DNA of 32,598 nt from a virus. Position 1 is the stretch's first letter; every line of letters starts with the position of its first letter. A program made the translations under genes and the position numbers. The notes beneath the pieces were generated by a model, which was not told the origin of the DNA, searched no databases, and was given only the letters and a program-made list of their open reading frames with translations. Shown here one piece after another: positions 8,177 through 17,119 of the stretch. The stretch lies in IMG/VR virus record IMGVR_UViG_3300035157_000195, positions 1-32,598 of that record. One strand, 5' to 3'.

Positions 8177-9418
8177 ATGAGTACGATTAACGTCGGTACC
8201 GTAAGTTCTACAGCAGGTATAAAATTTGCAGGGTTTAACGGTTCTGGAAATTACCCAACAGGTTTAGGTGCAGGGGATGCTGGTTTTATGATATATGATA
8301 CCAGTACTAAAGGTCTGGTTCTATGGGATGGTACAGCATGGAGCACAGTTAAGATGCAAGGTGCTGTAAATGATGGTACTTCCTCAGATAAAGCAGCTGC
8401 ATCAGCACTAGCAATACTAGTAGATGTTATAGCAGCTGGTGGAACTATGAATGATGTTAAAGCACTTGAAGGTCCATTGTGGCTTAATCCTGCTAAGTTT
8501 GCTGGTTCTAATAGTGGTGCAGCACCATTCCAAGTTTGGTGTGATATGAATACACAAGGTGGTGGATGGACATTATCTATTAAGTATGATAGAGATGTAG
8601 CATCTAATAACAATTATTCATTGGAAGATCAAGGTGGAAGACAATACAATGGACACACTGGTCTAAGTACATTGAATGCAAATGGTTCTCTTTATGAAAC
8701 TTTAAATATTAGAGATCTAATTAATTTCAATAAAACCCTTGGTAATGGATATGGTGGTAGGTGGATGATGCACGCTTGTACTGATTCTGCATCTGGACAT
8801 GGTAGAAATGAATATACATCATCAACAAGTTTCACAAGTGCTAACCAGTCAGCATCAAGTGTTACTGCTGGTACTTCGACAACATTGAGTTTCTCACCAA
8901 TGTTTTCACAGTTTCATAAGAATGTTATTTCTGATCCAAATAGACTATGGGATACTGATGGATCAAGTGTAACTAACTCTGGTGGTAGTACATCTTCTAC
9001 ATATCAGGACTATCAAAGTTCTAGTGATATCACTAACTATGGTGGGGGCAACTTCTATAAATTAGGTGAGGATGCTACAAACCCATCAGAATCTTTCATC
9101 ATGACTAACGCTTCTTTGATTACTTCAACAAGTGATACTACAGGTAGAGTATTGAGACAAGATACTTTAGATGGTAACTATATGTTCTCATGTTGTGGTC
9201 GTGAAGGTGGTGTGTATTGTTCTGGAACCAACCAGTCTGGAGTTTTGACAGGTCACAACTCACCTGCATTTAACTGGGGTTTCCACTCTAAGGACAACTC
9301 TTCTCAAACATATGGTTATGGTAATAACTCTACTATTGGTACTCATTGTAATGATGACAATTTGAATAGTTCAAGTAGAAGACCAGGTAAACGTATGAAC
9401 TATATGTTTGTTCGGTAA
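8177..9418 (+). CDS. Fibre protein with fibrinogen-like (FReD) domain, 413 aa
   Basis: Residues about 1-60 form a fibre adaptor with GFMIYDTSTKGLVLWDGTAW, the same pattern as in the protein at 2768. Residues about 98-135 carry the fibrinogen C-terminal domain signature: a GPLWLNP strand followed by PFQVWCDMNTQGGGWTL, which matches the y-C-D-M-x-t-x-G-G-G-W-T core. Six cysteines (122, 201, 339, 340, 348, 391) could form disulfides. The C-terminal segment, with WGFHSKDNSSQ, GTHCNDDN and RRPGKRMNYMFVR, resembles the end of fibrinogen/intelectin-like lectins. These domains usually bind acetylated sugars or glycans, so a receptor-binding tip is a reasonable inference. The gene has its own late promoter box and is followed by another. 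Confidence 0.72.
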   Translation: MSTINVGTVSSTAGIKFAGFNGSGNYPTGLGAGDAGFMIYDTSTKGLVLWDGTAWSTVKMQGAVNDGTSSDKAAASALAILVDVIAAGGTMNDVKALEGPLWLNPAKFAGSNSGAAPFQVWCDMNTQGGGWTLSIKYDRDVASNNNYSLEDQGGRQYNGHTGLSTLNANGSLYETLNIRDLINFNKTLGNGYGGRWMMHACTDSASGHGRNEYTSSTSFTSANQSASSVTAGTSTTLSFSPMFSQFHKNVISDPNRLWDTDGSSVTNSGGSTSSTYQDYQSSSDITNYGGGNFYKLGEDATNPSESFIMTNASLITSTSDTTGRVLRQDTLDGNYMFSCCGREGGVYCSGTNQSGVLTGHNSPAFNWGFHSKDNSSQTYGYGNNSTIGTHCNDDNLNSSSRRPGKRMNYMFVR

Positions 9419-9434
9419 AGGGTTTTGTGCTATA

Positions 9435-9441
9435 ATAAATA
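9435..9441 (+). promoter_or_regulatory. Late promoter box ATAAATA
   Basis: ATAAATA in the 44-base gap after the fibrinogen-like gene, 21 bases before the ATG at 9463. It fits the cyanophage late consensus (N-ATAAATA) and probably starts transcription of the small coiled-coil, 106-residue and aminotransferase genes. Confidence 0.55.
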
Positions 9442-9462
9442 ATACACTTATGATTTTAAAAC

Positions 9463-9642
9463 ATGGATATTGACAAAATGGTGGAGGAGTTCACCAATCA
9501 ATTGAAAGAACAGAAAGCAACTGTAGTGGAACTTGAAAAGCAACTCAAATCTCGTAATGAACAAGTCTTGAGATTGGAAGGAGCTATTGAAGCACTTCAA
9601 TTAACACAGAAAGAACCAGAGACAGATGATAGTAAAGAGTAG
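9463..9642 (+). CDS. Small coiled-coil protein, 59 aa
   Basis: A short ORF starting ATG-GAT-ATT at 9463 and ending TAG at 9642. Nearly the whole product is a heptad-patterned helix (VEEFTNQLKEQ, VVELEKQLKS, VLRLEGAIEALQ) with a short acidic tail. It lies directly after a late promoter box and overlaps the next gene by 17 bases in a different frame, so the two are translationally coupled. Real coding potential is supported by position, the promoter, codon use like its neighbours and the clean coiled-coil pattern. Function unknown; small coiled coils of this kind can be assembly adaptors. Confidence 0.65.
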   Translation: MDIDKMVEEFTNQLKEQKATVVELEKQLKSRNEQVLRLEGAIEALQLTQKEPETDDSKE

Positions 9643-9946
9643 TGCAGCTCGACAAAAAGAACACGTAGAATCAACTCAGTTCTATATTCCTTTTGATGGA
9701 ACTGAGGAAACTTGTCCATGGAAGGTCGGGGATGTTTATGATACCCGACCAATCATAGCAATTGGATTTAGTGAAAATGTTTATGGGCATTACTATCATC
9801 TTATTGTAGAACGAGATAGAACTCATTTAAGAACTAAGTTCCAATTTGATTCAGCACATGATTTAAAATTCAGTAAGCCAGTAGAGAGAATGACTGCTGC
9901 ACCTACTGAGGCAGAACTTAAGAAATACTTACCAGATGGGTTATGA
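9626..9946 (+). CDS. Hypothetical protein, 106 aa
   Basis: Unrecognised compact protein whose 5' end overlaps the coiled-coil gene by 17 bases and whose 3' end overlaps the aminotransferase gene by 11 bases. It looks like a single small beta-rich domain, with WKVGDVYDTRPIIAIGF, YGHYYHLIVERDRTHLRTKF and a C-terminal EAELKKYLPDGL helix. Its single Cys and two close His (GHYYH) do not make a recognisable metal site. The chain of overlapping starts and stops implies co-expression with the aminotransferase. A GC-rich stem-loop is embedded in the gene at 9724-9750. Confidence 0.55.
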   Translation: MIVKSSAARQKEHVESTQFYIPFDGTEETCPWKVGDVYDTRPIIAIGFSENVYGHYYHLIVERDRTHLRTKFQFDSAHDLKFSKPVERMTAAPTEAELKKYLPDGL

Positions 9947-11138
9947 ACTTAGGGCTTGGAGTAAAGAACCCCTAGATAAAGTTGTAACTAAGACGGATAG
10001 ATATTGGATAGAATATTCTGATGGAACTAGACTGATAGATCTCCAGTCTGGAAATTCTGCGTATATATTAGGTTACGGTAATAAAGAAGTAATGGGTGCT
10101 TTGGCACCTGAAGTTAATTTTGTCAGAGGTAATCGAGGAGAGACTTCTGAACTGTGTATAAAGATGACAGACCTAGTTTGCTCAACAGGCAACTGGGATG
10201 TTTTGTCTTGGGCTATATCTGGATCATCTGCAGTTGAAGCTGCAATCAAAATGAATGATCAGTATTGGGGCAATCAAAGTAATTACATAGTTACCTTCAC
10301 ACCAAGCTATCATGGAACAACATTCCTCACTAGAGATATGAGTGAAGTTGATAGTGTAAGTAAGAGACTGAAGAAGGTACCAACTCCTATATGGAAAGAT
10401 GTAAAGGATCAAGCAAAGGCTGAGGAGAAAGCACTTAAGTATTTGGATCTTGTTATTAAGTCATATAATTGTTGTGGGAGAAAGATTGGATGTATAGTTA
10501 TGGAAACTTTACCATGGATCAATGGTGGTATTCCATGGTCAAAATCTTGGTGGAAAATGATTCGTCATATATGTGATGAGAATGATATCCTTATGATGAG
10601 TGATGATTGTGCAGTGTGTTGGGGTAAGGGTGGAGATTACCATGGATATAAGAGGTATGGAGTACAACCTGATATATCTGCATTGGGTAAATCTTTAACT
10701 GCTGGATACACACCTCTTGGTTGTGCTGTTGCTAATAAGAAGGTTGGGGATGTAATAAAGAAAAAGGATTGGACTTGGGGGCATACTTGGCAACCTACCA
10801 TGACAGGTATATCTGCTATGAATACAGTTAATGATATTATTGTACGTGAGAATTTGTTTAGTAAATGCCAAGGTATAGAAGATAAACTCAGATCTGTTTC
10901 TGAAAGTTTATTGAATAAAAACTATATTACAGGGTATAGGCTTAGTGGTTTACTACTCTCTTTAGATGCACATAGGGATTTAAGTCAAGAGGAATTGCAG
11001 GAATCAGGAATAGTTTTAACAAAGACTAGGAATAAGTCTATGAGAATTATTGCTAATTTCCTATGGGATGATGAATTCTTTTATGAAATGGAAAAAAGAC
11101 TATCCAATTTTTTCAGTATAAATACAACTGAAGGATAA
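9936..11138 (+). CDS. Class III PLP-dependent aminotransferase
   Basis: At 400 residues this is near the usual family length. Motifs of fold-type I, class III enzymes (BioA, GSAM, ornithine/omega-aminotransferases) appear in order. They are SGSSAVEAAIK (95-105, phosphate-binding region), PSYHGTT (123-129, Tyr-His-Gly stacking on PLP), MET-LPWINGG (189-198), SDDCAVCWGKGG (222-233, where the Asp that pairs with the PLP nitrogen sits), and ALGKSLTAGYTPLG (249-262, with Lys252 as the likely Schiff-base lysine). WGHTWQP (281-287) corresponds to the phosphate-cup TFGHT segment. It should therefore bind PLP and move an amino group, but the substrate cannot be read. It overlaps the upstream gene by 11 bases and carries a late promoter for the protease gene inside its 3' end. 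Its setting suggests amino-sugar or fibre modification, by inference only. Confidence 0.85.
   Translation: MGYELRAWSKEPLDKVVTKTDRYWIEYSDGTRLIDLQSGNSAYILGYGNKEVMGALAPEVNFVRGNRGETSELCIKMTDLVCSTGNWDVLSWAISGSSAVEAAIKMNDQYWGNQSNYIVTFTPSYHGTTFLTRDMSEVDSVSKRLKKVPTPIWKDVKDQAKAEEKALKYLDLVIKSYNCCGRKIGCIVMETLPWINGGIPWSKSWWKMIRHICDENDILMMSDDCAVCWGKGGDYHGYKRYGVQPDISALGKSLTAGYTPLGCAVANKKVGDVIKKKDWTWGHTWQPTMTGISAMNTVNDIIVRENLFSKCQGIEDKLRSVSESLLNKNYITGYRLSGLLLSLDAHRDLSQEELQESGIVLTKTRNKSMRIIANFLWDDEFFYEMEKRLSNFFSINTTEG
11117..11124 (+). promoter_or_regulatory. Late promoter box TATAAATA (exact T4 consensus)
   Basis: An exact TATAAATA lies within the last codons of the aminotransferase gene, 16 bases before the GTG at 11141. 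Transcription would start near 11130, just ahead of the AAGGA Shine-Dalgarno at 11131-11135, giving the protease gene its own late transcript. Confidence 0.65.
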
Positions 11139-11140
11139 TA

Positions 11141-14100
11141 GTGCCAGTTAGAATGAAGAGGGTAGTCGTTAGGGTATCTGATAATTATAGTTTGGATTCC
11201 GCTGCTGCAGCAATTCTCAAATTATACGGTTATCTCACCTTTGTAGAATCATTTAGAAGTTTCGCAATCATAACTTTTGATTGTCCAGATAAGTATTCAA
11301 GTGGATTGCTTGAAAAGCTGAATGCTTTGGGGCCAGTCAAGAAGTGTACTTGGGATGCTGATGATAAGTTTTCTATAGATCCTGTTGACACAGGTGCTAC
11401 TTTATCTGTGGATAATTCAGATACATTAGATACTAATACTTCTGCTGAGTCTTCAACCACAAGTAATACTAGAAACCTAACCACCACTGGTTCAGGTACC
11501 ATGTATGTGAAGGTACAAAATTTTAGTGGTAATGATCTCTTTGTATTTTCTAGTAGTCCCACTGGAACTTATTCTTTATTTTCAAACCTAACTGGTTTTG
11601 TTCAAGGTGGTACATACACATTCGATCAGTCTGACGCTTCAAACGCTGGTCATCCATTTAGATTTTCTATAACACCAGATGGAACTCATACTACAGGTGG
11701 TACAGAGTTTTCAACAGGAGTAACTACTGCTGGTACACCAGGTACAGATGGTACTACAGTTTTATCCATAAGTGCTTCAACTCCTTCAATCTTATTCTAT
11801 TATTGTACTGCTCATAGTAATATGGGTAGGTATTCATATTCTCCTATTAGTAGATATGGTAGTGTTAATGTACATGACTTCTGGCACTTAGATAGAATCA
11901 CAAAGCAGGATAGACAATACTTAAACGGAGAATATAGTTATACTCAAACAGGTGATGGTGTTGACATATATGTAATTGATACTGGTGTTCGTGGAGCAAG
12001 TAGACCAACTGGTAACAACGCTGCATTACATCCAGAATTATATGATCCTGATTTTGTATCAGATTTGAACGGTGCTTCTGAGCAACAGAACTATCGAGTG
12101 TTCCAGATGTCTAATTATTCTGGTTCTTATGGAACTAATAATGAAGATGATAATGGTCACGGAACTTATTGTGCTATTCTAGCTGCTGGTAGAACTGCAG
12201 GTGTCGCTAAGAATGCAAAAATATATGCAGCTAAAGCATTTAATTCTAGTAACTCTGGATCATTTACTGCTATCTTAAGTGCTTATCAAGCAGTCATTGA
12301 TCATAATGATTCTACTCATGTTGATTATAAAGGTAATACTAGACCTGCAATTATCAATGCTTCATTTGGTCCTACTATACCTAATGAAAACTATCCTTAT
12401 GTTGAATTAAATGATGCTGGTGGTGATAGTGGTACTGATGAAGAAATACTAGATGATATTGAAGGAACTATTTCAGATAGTCATAGTATAATTGTATGTC
12501 GATCTGCAGGTAATGGATTTAAGAACAGTAGTGATGTGTTTGTAGGACCAATGCAAACCAAAGCTATTGCTGGATCAAGAACTGCTGGTTATTCAGATAA
12601 TCCTACAGGTGGTATTAACACGGTAGATACTGATCAGAAAAAGATTTGTGTTGGTGCTACAGAATATAATGATAGATGGGCAGACTTCTCAAACTATGGT
12701 GCTGGTGTAACTACTGTTGCTCCTGGTGCTAGAATCTGTACTCCAACATATGATTGGACTGCTAATACACCATATACAAGTACAGCAAATTACAGTACTA
12801 TAAATGGTACATCATTCTCATGTCCAATAGTTTCTGGTATTATTGCAGCATGGTGTGGTAAGAATGGTTTTACTCTTAATACAAATAATATAGCAGGTCA
12901 GGCAAAACAATTCTGCAGATCTGTCTCATCTAGCAATGGTGATATTACTAAGGGTGCTCATGGTAATTATCCAGTCAATAGTATAATAGATAAGAAGCTT
13001 CCAGCGGATCCATTTGAAACTTCAAATGGTTCTGACTATGTTGTAGTTTCGTTTAATCCTGCTGATGCAGCACATTTCATTGGTAATGTTGGTAAGAAAG
13101 TTCAATTGAGAACTGTAGGATCAACTGGATCATTAACTGTTGGTGGTATTGATCTTGCTCTACTATCTCAATCTGGATGGTTGAATATTCAGGCAGAGAG
13201 TGCTGTTAATAATACTATTACCATTCAGGCTCAAAGTGTTGCTAATGCTGGTACAACTGGTGGTGGATCGAATAACTATCTTGCTCTGATAAACCCAGAG
13301 GAAAAATATCATGAGGGTACAGATGGAGTTATTCTGACAGAAACAACTTTAAGATCCCAAACTGATGTACAAGAAGCTGCTGGTACAGGAACTTATACTA
13401 ATGTCATATATTTCCCAGTAGATAGTGGTGTTGACTTTAAGTATGATGCTAATACAGCTCCTCTCACAACGAAGCGTGGTGTATTCTTCCCATATATTGA
13501 TACTAATGTAACATGGCAAGCATCTTCAGGAGCAATAAGTGGATCTCCATTTACTAATGGTGCAAGTGTTAATATAGATCTTGGACTGAATGGAACAACG
13601 TTTGCAAGTGAACCAACTCAAGAATCATATAGTCTTAGTGGAGATGCCATAGGTGCATCTGGTCTTGCTCTTGACACTTCTACAGGTATTCTAAGTGGTA
13701 CTGTAACTTCTGATTATCTTGACACAACATTTAATTTTACTGTAACTGAGAACATTACTGGTAATGCTCAATCTTATAGCTTTACTACAACAGGAACTGG
13801 TGTTCTAGTTACAATCACCCAACACCCAACTAATGCTTCAGTAGAAGCTGGATCTGGAAATACTGCTACGTTTGGTCCTGTATCTGGTATTAGTTCTGAT
13901 GGATCTACCATTACATTCCAATGGCAGTTCTCAAGTAATGGTGGTGTAGGTTGGTCTGATGTTTCTAATGGTGGTGGATATAGTGGAGCTACTACTAATA
14001 CACTTACTGTTGATGATGATTTTGCCAAGAACACTTACCAATATCGTTGTAAGTTAGATACAAATACTGCTGTAGTTCCTGCATATACTACTGCTGCTAC

Positions 14101-16300
14101 CCTAACAGTATTCCGTACTATTACTATAAGTAATCAACCAGTAGATTCAGCTCCAGTTGCACCTGCAACTGCATCATTTACTGTTGCTGCTAGTACTCTT
14201 GATTCTGCTCCTATATCATATCAGTGGGAGAAATCAGAGAATGGTGATGGGGTAAGTTATACTCCTATAGGTGGAGCTACCTCATCGACATATACTACTG
14301 GTTCTACTACATACGATGATAGTTATGGAGATTACTATCGTTGTATTTTATCTGCTTCAGGTGCAGCAAATGTAACTTCTTCTGTTGCTAGAAGTTTAGT
14401 AACAAGAACAATTAGTATTACTGCACAACCAACGAATACTACTGGTGCTGTTGGTGGTCAAGAACAGTTTGGAGTTGCTGCAACTACATCTGACAATGAC
14501 GCAGGTGATATTACATACCAGTGGCAGGTTTCTATTACTGCTGGTGCTTCATGGTCTGATGTTACTGAAGGAACTGGAGGTACAACAGCAACATATACAA
14601 CACCTACATTAACTACAACATACGACGAGAATCAATATCGTTGTTTACTTGCATGTCCAGGTGCAACAACTATACCTAGTAATGCTGCTACATTACAAGT
14701 AGAAACTGTAACTGTAGTTGTTTCAACTCATCCATCCGATGCTACAGTCAATGAAAATGCTACTGCAACGTTCACTTGCTTGGGTGATGTTACTATGCAA
14801 CCTTTTGGTGGTAATGCTGCTAGTTCATCATTTGATACAGAAACCTTTACAACTCCTGCTGGAGGAGGAGGTGGAGGATTTGAAGGTCAATCACACCACG
14901 AACCTTCAGTAACATATCAGTGGCAGAAATCTGATGATGCTGGATCTAACTGGAGTGATATTGGTTCGGCAACATCTGCATCATACACAACTGCTGCATT
15001 AACATATGCTGATGATAACCAAGATTTATATCGTTGTAAGTTAGATGCTACTGGAGCAGCTGCTTCTGCGTATACAAATAATGCAACTTTAACTGTACAA
15101 AGAACATTCTCTATTACAGCACAACCTTCTAACCCAACTGCAAATGAAGGTGCAACTGCAGCATTCTCAATTACTGCAACATCAAGTAGTGGAACACCAA
15201 CATATCAGTGGGAAAGATCTGATGATAATGGTTCAAACTATGCGTCTGTAGGTGGTGCAACTAACAATACATATACAACACCAACATTAGTACATGCTGA
15301 TGACGATGATGATCGCTATCGTTGTGTAGTTTCTCTTGTTGGATCTGCTGGAGATATAACTTCAGACCATGGATTATTAACTGTTCTGAGAGTTATTTCT
15401 ATTAGTCAGCAACCAGTTGATACATCCGTTATTGAAGGGCAAACTGCAACCTTTAGTATTACTGCTGCAATTACAAGTGATGTAATTTCATATCAGTGGC
15501 AGAATTCAGTCAACTCTGGTGCATCATGGTCTAATATTAATGGAGCTAATGCTTCTAGTTACACTACACCAGCAACTGTATTCCCAACAAATCCATCTGA
15601 AAAGTTTAGAGTTGTTCTATCTAATGCTGAGGCAACTACAGTAACTTCTAATGCGGTAACTCTTACTGTTAATGAATCTGAGTTTGTATCTGGACCTGTA
15701 TCTGTAACTCCATTTATTGATGCTGATACTACTAAGACACTTTCAAGACAACCAGTTATTACTACTTCTGCTTTTATTCAGGAATATGCAGGGTCAATTC
15801 ATTACTCTACATTCTGGAGGATAAGAAGAACTAGTGATAACGTAACTGTATATGATACTGCAGGAACGTTTGCTCAGGGTGACACAGGTAACTTAACAAC
15901 CTTTACTGTTCCTGTATCAGTTTTAGATTTTGATACAGCATACTTTGTTCAGGTTAAATTCAGAGATAATAATGGACTAGAGAGTGCATATACTTCTGCT
16001 GCTAATTTCTCAACTCCAATTGTTGATCAACCAGACATTCAAGTAATAACACCAGCATTTAATCCAACGATTAATGTTGATCCTATTGCAATGAAGACTG
16101 GATATCAGCATACATCTAGTGACTGGCAATTTGCTCCTAATGTAGAAGTACCTGTATCTAACCCACAGTTTACAACTATTCTACATCAATCTCTTGGTAA
16201 CTCGACTAACAAAGTAGCATACACACTACCTAATAATGTTAATCTTGATGCAAATACTACATATCTAGTGAGAATTAGATTCAACGTTAACCCAACTTAA
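11141..16300 (+). CDS. Giant modular protein: cupredoxin-like domain, subtilisin-like S8 protease, Ig-like repeats
   Basis: At 1719 residues, this is the largest gene here. The GTG at 11141 has an AAGGA five bases upstream; ATG 11153 is the alternative. Residues 5-75 look like an inhibitor-I9-type propeptide. Residues about 118-235 resemble a cupredoxin, with potential copper ligands His171, Cys222, His225 and Met228. Residues about 240-600 form an S8 peptidase with Asp280 (VIDTG), His340 (NGHGTYC), oxyanion Asn458 (SAGNG) and Ser558 (NGTSFSCP). A He_PIG-like segment follows (GLALDTSTGILSGT), then six Ig-like units of about 95 residues with YQWQ/YRC hallmarks, roughly 13800-15680. A FN3-like C-terminus ends the protein. 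No signal peptide is seen. All catalytic residues are present, so an active virion-bound protease is plausible; its target, capsule, surface protein or phage fibre, is unknown. Confidence 0.85.
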   Translation: MPVRMKRVVVRVSDNYSLDSAAAAILKLYGYLTFVESFRSFAIITFDCPDKYSSGLLEKLNALGPVKKCTWDADDKFSIDPVDTGATLSVDNSDTLDTNTSAESSTTSNTRNLTTTGSGTMYVKVQNFSGNDLFVFSSSPTGTYSLFSNLTGFVQGGTYTFDQSDASNAGHPFRFSITPDGTHTTGGTEFSTGVTTAGTPGTDGTTVLSISASTPSILFYYCTAHSNMGRYSYSPISRYGSVNVHDFWHLDRITKQDRQYLNGEYSYTQTGDGVDIYVIDTGVRGASRPTGNNAALHPELYDPDFVSDLNGASEQQNYRVFQMSNYSGSYGTNNEDDNGHGTYCAILAAGRTAGVAKNAKIYAAKAFNSSNSGSFTAILSAYQAVIDHNDSTHVDYKGNTRPAIINASFGPTIPNENYPYVELNDAGGDSGTDEEILDDIEGTISDSHSIIVCRSAGNGFKNSSDVFVGPMQTKAIAGSRTAGYSDNPTGGINTVDTDQKKICVGATEYNDRWADFSNYGAGVTTVAPGARICTPTYDWTANTPYTSTANYSTINGTSFSCPIVSGIIAAWCGKNGFTLNTNNIAGQAKQFCRSVSSSNGDITKGAHGNYPVNSIIDKKLPADPFETSNGSDYVVVSFNPADAAHFIGNVGKKVQLRTVGSTGSLTVGGIDLALLSQSGWLNIQAESAVNNTITIQAQSVANAGTTGGGSNNYLALINPEEKYHEGTDGVILTETTLRSQTDVQEAAGTGTYTNVIYFPVDSGVDFKYDANTAPLTTKRGVFFPYIDTNVTWQASSGAISGSPFTNGASVNIDLGLNGTTFASEPTQESYSLSGDAIGASGLALDTSTGILSGTVTSDYLDTTFNFTVTENITGNAQSYSFTTTGTGVLVTITQHPTNASVEAGSGNTATFGPVSGISSDGSTITFQWQFSSNGGVGWSDVSNGGGYSGATTNTLTVDDDFAKNTYQYRCKLDTNTAVVPAYTTAATLTVFRTITISNQPVDSAPVAPATASFTVAASTLDSAPISYQWEKSENGDGVSYTPIGGATSSTYTTGSTTYDDSYGDYYRCILSASGAANVTSSVARSLVTRTISITAQPTNTTGAVGGQEQFGVAATTSDNDAGDITYQWQVSITAGASWSDVTEGTGGTTATYTTPTLTTTYDENQYRCLLACPGATTIPSNAATLQVETVTVVVSTHPSDATVNENATATFTCLGDVTMQPFGGNAASSSFDTETFTTPAGGGGGGFEGQSHHEPSVTYQWQKSDDAGSNWSDIGSATSASYTTAALTYADDNQDLYRCKLDATGAAASAYTNNATLTVQRTFSITAQPSNPTANEGATAAFSITATSSSGTPTYQWERSDDNGSNYASVGGATNNTYTTPTLVHADDDDDRYRCVVSLVGSAGDITSDHGLLTVLRVISISQQPVDTSVIEGQTATFSITAAITSDVISYQWQNSVNSGASWSNINGANASSYTTPATVFPTNPSEKFRVVLSNAEATTVTSNAVTLTVNESEFVSGPVSVTPFIDADTTKTLSRQPVITTSAFIQEYAGSIHYSTFWRIRRTSDNVTVYDTAGTFAQGDTGNLTTFTVPVSVLDFDTAYFVQVKFRDNNGLESAYTSAANFSTPIVDQPDIQVITPAFNPTINVDPIAMKTGYQHTSSDWQFAPNVEVPVSNPQFTTILHQSLGNSTNKVAYTLPNNVNLDANTTYLVRIRFNVNPT

Positions 16301-16303
16301 GAC

Positions 16304-17119
16304 ATGGCTTCTCCTTCCACAAGGCAGGGACTTATTGATTACGCACTTCGTCAAAATGGTGCCCCTGTTCTAGAAATAAACATTGAAGATGATCAGATAT
16401 CTGATCTAGTGGATGATGCCATCCAGTTTTATAATGAACGTCACATGGACGGTTATATTAGAACTCATTTAAAAGTGAAGTTCACACAGGCCATGATTGA
16501 TGACATGACTACTGATTCAACTACAGCAGTAGCTGCTGCAACTTCATCAGCAATATCAGTTAATTGGGAAGAGCAAAATAATTATATTAAAGTTCCTGAG
16601 CATGTCACTAGCGTTATAAAAGTATTTGATTTTGTATCTAAGAATGTCACAAACTTATTTGATGTTAGATATCAGTGGAGATTGAATGATCTTTGGGATC
16701 TAACTAATACAGAAATTCTTACTTACGAAATGGTTAACCGTAGGTTGGAAGACATATACTTCTTGCTGGAAGGACAGAAGCAAACTAGATTCCAGATGAG
16801 AGGAGATAGACTTTATTTGGATCTTGACTTTAAAACTGATGTTAAAGAGAATGATTATTTAATTCTTGAAGTCTATCGTGCAATAGATCCTAGCAATACA
16901 TCTGCTGTATATAATGATCTTTGGATGAAGAGATATGTTACTGCACTTGTTAAGAGGCAGTGGGGATCCAATTTAATTAAGTTTCAAGGAGCACAATTAC
17001 CTGGTGGAATTACTATGAATGGTGAGTTCATTTATAATGAAGGTAAGCAAGCAGTTGAGAAACTTGAAGATGAGATGATCCGTAGTTATGAGACACCACC
17101 ACTTGACATGATTGGCTAA
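16304..17119 (+). CDS. gp13: Neck protein gp13, head completion
   Basis: At 271 residues, it is slightly shorter than T4 gp13. The N-terminal region (TRQGLIDYALRQNGAPVLEINIEDDQISDLVDDAIQFYNE, read as two halves) has the helix pattern that opens gp13 in T4-like phages. The C-terminal part has the charged helices and the ALVKRQWGSNLIKFQGAQLPGG region typical of cyanophage gp13. Together with gp14 it forms the collar that seals the filled head and prepares it for tail attachment. Its stop overlaps the ATG of gp14 by one base. Position 5' of gp14, gp15 and the terminase matches the conserved order. Confidence 0.87.
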   Translation: MASPSTRQGLIDYALRQNGAPVLEINIEDDQISDLVDDAIQFYNERHMDGYIRTHLKVKFTQAMIDDMTTDSTTAVAAATSSAISVNWEEQNNYIKVPEHVTSVIKVFDFVSKNVTNLFDVRYQWRLNDLWDLTNTEILTYEMVNRRLEDIYFLLEGQKQTRFQMRGDRLYLDLDFKTDVKENDYLILEVYRAIDPSNTSAVYNDLWMKRYVTALVKRQWGSNLIKFQGAQLPGGITMNGEFIYNEGKQAVEKLEDEMIRSYETPPLDMIG

